Assembly (NCBI GenBank): GCA_948465625.1
Contig: CAOJXM010000058.1
Location: 1 to 6,825 of the forward strand
DNA length: 6,825 bases
Source: an uncultured Clostridium sp.
Lineage (GTDB): Bacteria > Bacillota > Clostridia > TANB77 > CAG-508
Direction of reading: 5' to 3'
Shown: piece by piece, positions 1-4,945 of the stretch
Layout: the number at the start of each line of letters is the position of its first letter
How positions within the stretch are numbered: the stretch's first letter is position 1
Notes under the pieces: model-generated
Databases searched by the model: none
Seen by the model: the letters and a program-made list of their open reading frames with translations, nothing else
Told to the model about the DNA's origin: nothing
Translations under genes and position numbers: made by a program

Positions 1-155
1 AAAATGAATACACTCTAATAAATTTAAAAATTTTTATTCTGGAAAGATGTTGAATAAACAAAGAATAAAATACGTGATATGCATATACATGCAATTTAAT
101 AATGCAATTAAATCATAGAATAAAGAAAAATGCAAGAAAAACATTTCGACAAGAT
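1..155. other. AT-rich intergenic DNA, no gene recognised
   Basis: No reading frame with a ribosome binding site or a recognisable protein is visible on either strand, and I see no tRNA, rRNA or terminator with a GC-rich stem. Small symmetric patches are present: a 10-bp palindrome of five A and five T at 26-35, the palindrome ATATGCATAT at 77-86, and a near-direct repeat ATGCAATTTA/ATGCAATTAA at 89-98 and 102-111. In DNA this AT-rich such patches are expected by chance, so I give them no function. The stretch is probably spacer between an unseen upstream gene and the ftsE promoter. Confidence 0.6.
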
Positions 156-185
156 ATGACAAAAATGATAATTCTATGTTAAAAT
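156..185 (+). promoter_or_regulatory. Probable sigma-A-type promoter of the ftsE-ftsX-M23 operon
   Basis: The -35 candidate ATGACA (156-161) matches TTGACA at five of six positions. The -10 candidate TAAAAT (180-185) matches TATAAT at five of six. The spacer is 18 bp, and a TG one base before the -10 (177-178) makes an extended -10 element. Transcription would start near 192, leaving a leader of about 180 nt before ftsE. This is the best promoter match I find upstream of ftsE; the other TATA-like patch (268-273) has no -35 at a usable distance. Confidence 0.6.
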
Positions 186-336
186 GGTTTAGAAAAGTTA
201 AAAATTCACAAAAAATTTACAAAATGGGAAAAAAGAAAGAAAAAAAGATAAATTGAGTAGAAAAAACTATAAAATATGTCATTTTTTTATGTATTAAGTA
301 TTGCAATAAGTATTTTTTATTGGTATGATAAATAAG

Positions 337-360
337 GAAATATATAAGCATGTATATTTT
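337..360 (+). promoter_or_regulatory. Hairpin abutting the ftsE ribosome binding site
   Basis: AAATATATA (338-346) pairs with TGTATATTT (351-359) over 9 bp including one G-U pair, closing a 4-nt loop AGCA (347-350). The stem ends one base before the AAGGAG ribosome binding site of ftsE (361-366). All pairs except the wobble are A-U, so stability is low. It could modestly affect ribosome access, or it could be a chance product of AT-rich sequence. It has no T-tract and is not a terminator. Confidence 0.3.
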
Positions 361-372
361 AAGGAGTTAAAT

Positions 373-1059
373 ATGATTGAATTTAGGAATGTGAACAAAA
401 CATATATTACAGGAACAGAGGCAGTGCACAATGCAAGCTTTCGCATTGAAAAAGGAGATTTTGCATTTTTAGTTGGTTCATCTGGTTCAGGAAAATCAAC
501 ACTAATTAAACTGATTTTAAAAGAGGAAGAACCTACTTCAGGAACCATTATTATCAATGGAAAAGATACTACTTTTTTAAAACAAAGTAGAGTTCCTTAT
601 TTAAGAAGAAGCATGGGAATTGTGTTTCAAGACTTTAGATTATTACCAGATAAAACAGTATACGAAAATGTTGCCTTTGCAATGTATATTGTAAAAGCAA
701 CACCAAGACATATCAGAAGGCAAGTACCAATGGTATTATCCTTAGTTGGATTAAGTGAAAAAGCAAAAATGTATCCAAATGAATTGTCTGGAGGAGAGCA
801 ACAAAGAGTGGCATTAGCAAGAGCATTAGTAAACAATCCCACCATGTTAATAGCAGACGAACCAACTGGAAACCTTGACCCAGATACAGCATGGGAAATT
901 ATGACATTGTTAAACGAAATCAATATGCGAGGAACAACCGTAATTGTTGCGACACACGCAAAAGATATCGTAGACAAAATGAAAAAAAGAGTCATTCAGA
1001 TTGAAAAAGGCAACATAGTAAGAGATGATAAAAAGGGTGGTTATGACGGTGAGATATAA
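373..1059 (+). CDS. ftsE: Cell division ABC transporter ATP-binding protein FtsE
   Basis: Cytoplasmic ATPase of the FtsEX complex, which couples ATP hydrolysis to control of septal or lateral cell-wall hydrolases rather than to transport. The 228-residue length is normal for FtsE. All ABC motifs are visible: Walker A GSSGSGKST (35-43), Q-loop glutamine 86 in VFQDFRLL, signature LSGGEQQRVALAR (138-150), Walker B MLIADEP with catalytic Glu163, D-loop GNLD (166-169) and switch His195. The start at 373 is chosen because AAGGAG (361-366) lies 6 nt upstream and MIEFRNV is the normal FtsE beginning. An in-frame ATG at 325 would add 16 atypical residues with no clear ribosome binding site. The stop overlaps the start of ftsX by 17 nt, implying translational coupling. 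First gene of a three-gene operon. Confidence 0.97.
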   Translation: MIEFRNVNKTYITGTEAVHNASFRIEKGDFAFLVGSSGSGKSTLIKLILKEEEPTSGTIIINGKDTTFLKQSRVPYLRRSMGIVFQDFRLLPDKTVYENVAFAMYIVKATPRHIRRQVPMVLSLVGLSEKAKMYPNELSGGEQQRVALARALVNNPTMLIADEPTGNLDPDTAWEIMTLLNEINMRGTTVIVATHAKDIVDKMKKRVIQIEKGNIVRDDKKGGYDGEI

Positions 1060-1951
1060 TGTAATAAGTTATTTAATTGGGGAAGGTTTACGAAATGTAT
1101 TCAAAAACAAGAAATCAACAGTATCAGCACTCACAGTTATGTGTTTGTGTATGTTAGTTTTTGGAATGTTTTTTATGATTGGAGAAAATATAGACTATAC
1201 GGTTAAATCAATTGAAAAAGAGCAAGGGATAGCCGTTATGTTAAACTTAAATGTTTCAACAGAGCGAGTACAAGAAATAGGAACACAATTAAGTCAAATA
1301 CAGGGAATCAATACAATTGATTATGCTTCCAAAGAGGATGCCTTAAATATTATGAAAGAAGAATTGGGAGAGGCAGCTTGGACGTTAGATGCACTAGAAG
1401 CAGAAGCTTTTCCAGATTCGTATAATATTACACTAACCAATTTGGAATTAAATGGACAAGTACAAGAACAAATCAGGCAAATTGTAGGAGAAGATTTGGA
1501 TGAGATAAGAAGTAGCAATGACACTATAGAAACACTAATTGGAATAGGAAAAGGAATTCGAATTTCTACTTTTATCTTGCTAGCAATATTAGTAGTTATT
1601 TCTATTGTTATTATTTCTAACACAATAAAGCTTACAGTACATGCAAGAAGAAAAGAAATTTCTATTATGAAGTATGTAGGAGCAACCAACAGCTTTATTA
1701 GATGGCCATTTATTATAGAAGGTATTACAATAGGGCTTGTTTCAGCATTAATTACTATTTTAATTGTAGGCTTAGTTTATAACACAGCCGTGACAAATCT
1801 ATTAAATATTGATTTAATTAAATCATTAGGAATGTCATTTGTAAGTTTTGCAGATATGTTTAATTTAATGTTAAGTGTCTATATGATACTAGGAATTGGA
1901 ATTGGAATTGTAGGAAGTTCTATTTCCATGAGAAAATATTTAGAAGTATAG
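1043..1951 (+). CDS. ftsX: Cell division ABC transporter permease-like protein FtsX
   Basis: Integral membrane partner of FtsE. It relays the ATPase cycle across the membrane to an extracellular hydrolase or hydrolase activator. The 302 residues show the FtsX plan: a basic cytoplasmic N-terminus (GLRNVFKNKKST, 15-26), helix 1 at about 25-47, a large extracytoplasmic domain at about 48-172, then helices at about 173-195, 222-246 and 272-292. The cytoplasmic loop after helix 2 carries the family signature HARRKEISIMKYVGAT (200-215), which contacts FtsE. I prefer the ATG at 1043, preceded by AAAAGG at suitable spacing, over the in-frame ATG at 1025, which lacks a good site; this choice is less certain than the identity. 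It overlaps ftsE by 17 nt and lies 11 nt before the M23 gene. Confidence 0.96.
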   Translation: MTVRYNVISYLIGEGLRNVFKNKKSTVSALTVMCLCMLVFGMFFMIGENIDYTVKSIEKEQGIAVMLNLNVSTERVQEIGTQLSQIQGINTIDYASKEDALNIMKEELGEAAWTLDALEAEAFPDSYNITLTNLELNGQVQEQIRQIVGEDLDEIRSSNDTIETLIGIGKGIRISTFILLAILVVISIVIISNTIKLTVHARRKEISIMKYVGATNSFIRWPFIIEGITIGLVSALITILIVGLVYNTAVTNLLNIDLIKSLGMSFVSFADMFNLMLSVYMILGIGIGIVGSSISMRKYLEV

Positions 1952-1962
1952 GAGTGAATCAA

Positions 1963-3111
1963 ATGAAAAAAATATTATCAGTATTTATTTTAATTATTTT
2001 TATCTTATCAATGACTTGTTACTCGTTTGCAACTTCAGTGAATGATTTAACAAATCAAAAGACTGATATAACAAACCAAAGGAAAGATGCAGAGCAAAAA
2101 ATTGACCAATTGGAGCAAGAAAAAGACGAAACATTATCACAAATTAATGAATTAAGTGATAAAATAGCAGACAGTGAAAGAGAATTAGAAAATTTGGGAA
2201 ATCAAATAAAAGAACTAGAAGCTTCTATTAAAACAACAGAAAAAGAACTACAAGAGTCAGAAGAGAAATATCAAAAACAACAAAAAATGTTTGAGGCCAG
2301 AGTCGTAGCACAATATAAAGCAGGTAAGACATCTTATCTAGATGTGCTATTAGGTTCTGATAGTTTTACAAGTTTCTTATCTAAATACTACTTATTGGGA
2401 AAAGTAGCAAAAGCAGATAATGCATTATTAGATTCGATTGAAGCAGAAAAACAAAAAATAGAAAGAACAAAAGCAGAGTTAGAAAAGAAAAAATCAGATG
2501 TTAAAACAGCAAAAGCAAATCAAGAAAAAACAAATGTAATATTAAAAAATACAAAAGTACAAAAAAACAATCAAGTAGCAAAATTATCAAAAGAACAAGC
2601 TGATTTACAAAAACAAATTGATGAATATGATGCAGAAATGAAAGAACTCGAAAGATTAATCAAAAAGGCAGAGGAAGAAGCACAAAAAGGAAATGGAAAT
2701 AATAATTTTACATACACAGGTGGACAACTAGCATGGCCAATTCCAGGTTATAACAATATCACATCAAATTATGGAATGAGAATTCACCCAATTTATCATG
2801 TACCAAAGTTACATACAGGAATTGACGTAGGAGCACCAAAAGGAGCAAGCTTTGTAGCAGCAGAAGATGGAGTTGTAATTTTGGCAAAATATAATGGCGG
2901 ATATGGAAATTGTGTTATCATTAATCATGGAAATGGAATTACTACATTATATGGACATGGAACTTCAATCCTAGTTTCTAATGGACAAACAGTAAAAAGA
3001 GGACAACCTTTATTAACAGTAGGTTCTACTGGAACTTCTACAGGAAACCATGCACATTTTGAAGTAAGAAAAAATGGTTCACCAGTTGACCCATTACCAT
3101 ATTTGAAATAA
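1963..3111 (+). CDS. Secreted coiled-coil M23 peptidoglycan endopeptidase, probable FtsEX partner
   Basis: Exported cell-wall hydrolase, 382 residues. A Sec signal peptide (about 1-23, MKKILSVF... ending in SFA) is followed by a Gln/Glu/Lys-rich coiled coil (about 27-110). A less charged insert follows, with YLDVLLGSDSFTSFLSKYYLL (125-145), like the hairpin region of PcsB/EnvC/CwlO-type proteins, then a second coiled coil (about 155-242) and a short Gly/Asn linker. The M23 domain occupies about 255-382. Zinc ligands His284 and Asp288 (HTGID) and His365, plus catalytic His332 (YGHG) and His363 (HAH), are all present, so the protein should be an active metalloendopeptidase, unlike E. coli EnvC. 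The ATG at 1963 has GGAG (1951-1954) 8 nt upstream; an in-frame GTG at 1954 overlaps that site. The position right after ftsEX implies that FtsX controls it. I give no gene symbol because names differ between lineages. Confidence 0.93.
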   Translation: MKKILSVFILIIFILSMTCYSFATSVNDLTNQKTDITNQRKDAEQKIDQLEQEKDETLSQINELSDKIADSERELENLGNQIKELEASIKTTEKELQESEEKYQKQQKMFEARVVAQYKAGKTSYLDVLLGSDSFTSFLSKYYLLGKVAKADNALLDSIEAEKQKIERTKAELEKKKSDVKTAKANQEKTNVILKNTKVQKNNQVAKLSKEQADLQKQIDEYDAEMKELERLIKKAEEEAQKGNGNNNFTYTGGQLAWPIPGYNNITSNYGMRIHPIYHVPKLHTGIDVGAPKGASFVAAEDGVVILAKYNGGYGNCVIINHGNGITTLYGHGTSILVSNGQTVKRGQPLLTVGSTGTSTGNHAHFEVRKNGSPVDPLPYLK

Positions 3112-3117
3112 AATAAG

Positions 3118-3161
3118 AAAAATTAGGACTTTAATGAGGAAGATAAAAAGTCCTAATTTTT
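3118..3161 (+). terminator. Intrinsic terminator of the ftsE-ftsX-M23 operon
   Basis: A perfect 15-bp inverted repeat, AAAAATTAGGACTTT (3118-3132) and AAAGTCCTAATTTTT (3147-3161), encloses a 14-nt loop. The 3' arm ends in a run of five T. It begins 6 nt after the M23 stop codon. The A-run on the 5' side gives a T-run on the other strand, so the element could also stop transcription from the right, although no minus-strand gene is visible nearby. Confidence 0.85.
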
Positions 3162-3241
3162 AATCTATATATAAAAAACATAAGAGGAAACAAAAGACTT
3201 TTTTAGAAGTCTAATATTATTATGGCAAATTTTAAAAAAAA

Positions 3242-3271
3242 TATACTATAAATTTAAAAAAGTAGTATAAT
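3242..3271 (+). promoter_or_regulatory. Probable ctpA promoter with overlapping inverted repeat
   Basis: A perfect TATAAT (3266-3271) is followed by a plausible start site near 3278 and the ctpA ribosome binding site at 3292-3297. No good -35 lies 16-18 bp upstream: the hexamer at 3243-3248 is ATACTA. A 7-bp inverted repeat, TATACTA (3242-3248) and TAGTATA (3263-3269), spans the -35 to -10 interval and overlaps the -10. That is the geometry of a repressor operator or of a promoter needing an activator. The promoter call rests on the -10 and on the terminator upstream; operator function is inference. Confidence 0.45.
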
Positions 3272-3305
3272 ATTATTATCACTTAAAAAGTAGGAGGAAA
3301 ATTTT

Positions 3306-4511
3306 ATGGAGAAAAGACAAAAAATTTATAAATATATTATGCTAGTAGTAATCGTTGCAACCATTACTTTTTTGTTAACATCGATTTGGGTGTATAAAAC
3401 AATAGAAGGAAAAGGAAAATATATTTATGTGACAGCAGACAACTCAGAAATTGGAAATACTTTAGCAACTTTTAGAAAATTAATTGATCAAAAATTTTTA
3501 GGAGAAATTAAAGAAGAAGATTTAGTAAATGGTGCGATAAAAGGTTACATAGAAGGATTAAATGATCCATATACAGAATATTTTACAAAAGAAGAAATGG
3601 AAGAGTTTACAGTAGATGTGTTTGGGAATTTTGTTGGAATTGGTGTTAATATGTTAAACAACACAACAGATAATACGATTTTGGTACTTTCACCAATTAA
3701 AGGTTCACCAGCAGCTACTGCAGGAATTCGAGCAGGTGATATTATAACCAAGGTAGATGGAGTGGCCTATAAAGGAGAAAATTTGTCAGAGGCATCTAGC
3801 AAAATAAAAGGAGAAAAAGGTACTACTGTTAAAATTGAGATTTTGCGTGATAATCAAACTATGGAATTTGAAATCAAAAGAGATAGTATAAAAATCAACC
3901 ATGTAGAAGGAGAGGTATTAGAAAATAATATTGGTTATTTATCTTTAAATACATTTGACGATGGTTGTGCAGAAGAATTTGAAGCACAATATAAAGAATT
4001 AGAAAAACAAAATATAAAAGCATTGATTATTGATGTTCGAAACAATGGTGGAGGATTAGTAGACGAAGCATTAGAAATTGCTCAATTAATGGTGCCAAAA
4101 GGAAATACAATGTTAATTACCGTTAACAAAAATGAAAAAGAAGAAATAGAAAAGTCAGAAAAAAATCCAGTTATACAAATGCCAATTGTGGTGCTTACGA
4201 ATGAAGGAACAGCAAGTGCTTCTGAAATATTAGCAGGGGCATTAAGGGATAATAAGAAAGCAAAAACAGTAGGAACCAAGACTTATGGAAAAGGGGTAAT
4301 ACAAGAATTAATTACCTTAAAAGATGGAAGTGGTATCAAAATTACAACATCAGAATATTATACACCAAATCGAAATAAAATTAACAAAGTGGGAATTGAG
4401 CCAGATGTAATGGTAGAATTATCAAAAGAAGCACAAAATTCACTTACGTTAGATAAAAGAAATGATACACAATTACAAAAAGCAATCGAAGTATTAAAAA
4501 GTGAAATGTAG
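3306..4511 (+). CDS. ctpA: Membrane-anchored PDZ-containing S41 (C-terminal processing) serine peptidase
   Basis: Carboxyl-terminal processing protease that cleaves exported proteins, acting outside the membrane. The 401 residues hold an uncleaved-looking signal anchor (about 10-30), an N-terminal helical region with the family motif LNDPYTEYF (85-93), a PDZ domain (about 103-193, with GSPAATAGIRAGDIITKVDG at 133-152), and the S41 core (about 195-370). The Ser-Lys dyad is Ser304 in GTASASEI (301-308) and Lys329 in YGKGVIQ (327-333), with Gln333 four residues on. The 25-residue Ser-Lys spacing matches Prc and CtpB, so the enzyme should be active. The start has AGGAGG (3292-3297) with an 8-nt spacer. 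It lies behind a strong terminator and thus is likely transcribed separately from ftsEX. ctpA and ctpB are not distinguishable here; CtpB-like sporulation signalling is one alternative role. Confidence 0.93.
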   Translation: MEKRQKIYKYIMLVVIVATITFLLTSIWVYKTIEGKGKYIYVTADNSEIGNTLATFRKLIDQKFLGEIKEEDLVNGAIKGYIEGLNDPYTEYFTKEEMEEFTVDVFGNFVGIGVNMLNNTTDNTILVLSPIKGSPAATAGIRAGDIITKVDGVAYKGENLSEASSKIKGEKGTTVKIEILRDNQTMEFEIKRDSIKINHVEGEVLENNIGYLSLNTFDDGCAEEFEAQYKELEKQNIKALIIDVRNNGGGLVDEALEIAQLMVPKGNTMLITVNKNEKEEIEKSEKNPVIQMPIVVLTNEGTASASEILAGALRDNKKAKTVGTKTYGKGVIQELITLKDGSGIKITTSEYYTPNRNKINKVGIEPDVMVELSKEAQNSLTLDKRNDTQLQKAIEVLKSEM

Positions 4512-4552
4512 TAGAGGAAATTGATTTTTGTTACAAAGATAAATCAAAACAC

Positions 4553-4580
4553 TTGACAAATTGGAGAAAACAGATATAAT
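4553..4580 (+). promoter_or_regulatory. Consensus sigma-A promoter of the valS T-box transcript
   Basis: TTGACA (4553-4558) and TATAAT (4575-4580) both match the housekeeping consensus perfectly, with a 16-bp spacer. Transcription should start near 4587, just before the T-box stem I. Such a strong promoter fits a gene whose output is set mainly by attenuation downstream. Confidence 0.9.
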
Positions 4581-4594
4581 AGTAATAGAGTAGA

Positions 4595-4834
4595 TAAAAA
4601 CGAGGAAAAAGAGGAGTACGAGTAAACTTACTAAAAGGGAGTAAAAGCCATGGACTGAGAGCTTTTATAAGAAAAAGATACTTGGAAGTAGCTTTGGAGT
4701 TGATATTTCGAATAAGGATAGTAGAAATATCCGTTTAAGCAACGTTAAAGGCTAAGCTAAGATATTATAGAAATATAATAAGTAAGGTGGTACCGTGAGT
4801 GAGACCTCGCCCTTATATAGGGTGAGGTTTTATT
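4595..4834 (+). promoter_or_regulatory. T-box riboswitch leader, valine-specific (GUA specifier)
   Basis: Cis-acting RNA that senses uncharged tRNA-Val and permits readthrough into valS. Stem I is bounded by AAC/GTT (4599-4601, 4699-4701) next to a GAGGA/GGA kink-turn. The specifier loop has AGTA (4615-4618) opposite GAA (4685-4687), then the specifier GTA at 4688-4690, a valine codon. Above it CGAGTA (4619-4624) pairs with TACTTG (4679-4684), and the apex carries the typical GGACTGAGAGC. Stem II is GATATTTC/GAAATATC (4702-4709, 4724-4731). CGTT/AACG (4732-4744) plus GCTAAGC suggests the IIA/B pseudoknot. Stem III is 7 bp with a GAAA loop (4763-4780). The T-box sequence AAGGTGGTACCGTG (4784-4797) sits in an antiterminator: TAAGG/CCTTA (4783-4787, 4811-4815), 7-nt bulge TGGTACC, and GTGAG/CTCGC (4795-4799, 4806-4810). 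Bulge TGGT can pair with the ACCA end of tRNA-Val. Confidence 0.96.
4804..4834 (+). terminator. T-box-controlled intrinsic terminator
   Basis: ACCTCGCCCT (4804-4813) pairs with AGGGTGAGGT (4819-4828) over 10 bp with one G-U pair and a TATAT loop, followed by TTTTATT. Its 5' arm shares bases 4806-4815 with the antiterminator, so the two helices exclude each other. With charged tRNA-Val the terminator should win and valS be silenced; uncharged tRNA-Val stabilises the antiterminator. Confidence 0.93.
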
Positions 4835-4880
4835 GAATTTTGAGGGAAGTGTTGAGGGAAAAAGATTAGAAGCAGGAACA

Positions 4881-4931
4881 AGAAGCGTCCCAAATGGTCC
4901 AAAATGGACCAAAAAGAACCGTCCCTAATGG
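4881..4931. repeat. Direct repeats around a small hairpin in the valS 5' leader
   Basis: Two 17-nt copies, AGAAGCGTCCCAAATGG (4881-4897) and AGAACCGTCCCTAATGG (4915-4931), match at 15 of 17 positions with a 34-nt offset. Between them is a perfect 7-bp hairpin, TGGTCCA (4895-4901) and TGGACCA (4905-4911), with an AAA loop. The element is richer in G+C than its surroundings, lies after the T-box terminator, and its last bases run into the valS ribosome binding site (AGGAGG 4932-4937). The AGAACCGTCCC-like core reminds me of short dispersed intergenic repeats in Bacillota genomes, but that is recollection and is unproven here. It contains no gene. Confidence 0.6.
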
Positions 4932-4945
4932 AGGAGGAGTTTATT

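Noticed and set aside
325..372. Upstream in-frame ATG giving a 16-residue longer FtsE
   Set aside because: No ribosome binding site precedes it, the extra residues are not typical of FtsE, and AAGGAG sits correctly before the ATG at 373.
1..372. Possible RNA gene or riboswitch upstream of ftsE
   Set aside because: No tRNA-like arms, no GC-rich helices and no known aptamer motif; low complexity and high A+T make apparent helices unreliable.
294..995. Antisense open frames opposite ftsE (294-557 and 627-995, minus strand)
   Set aside because: They lie over the strongly conserved ftsE coding sequence, have no ribosome binding site worth naming and no recognisable domain; they are shadows of ftsE.
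1025..1042. Upstream in-frame ATG for FtsX
   Set aside because: It lacks a suitable ribosome binding site, and the start at 1043 has AAAAGG at good spacing; the six extra residues do not change the call.
1954..1962. GTG start for the M23 protein at 1954
   Set aside because: This GTG begins inside the GGAG element that serves the ATG at 1963, and MKKILS is a classic signal-peptide beginning.
2040..2690. Lys/Gln/Glu-rich low-complexity stretch in the M23 gene as a possible repeat array
   Set aside because: The periodicity comes from heptads of a coiled coil in the protein; the DNA shows no conserved repeat unit.
3195..3214. AGACTT...AAGTCT hairpin between the operon terminator and the ctpA promoter
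   Set aside because: Only 6 bp, with no T-tract after it; it is weaker than the 15-bp terminator just upstream and not needed to explain anything.
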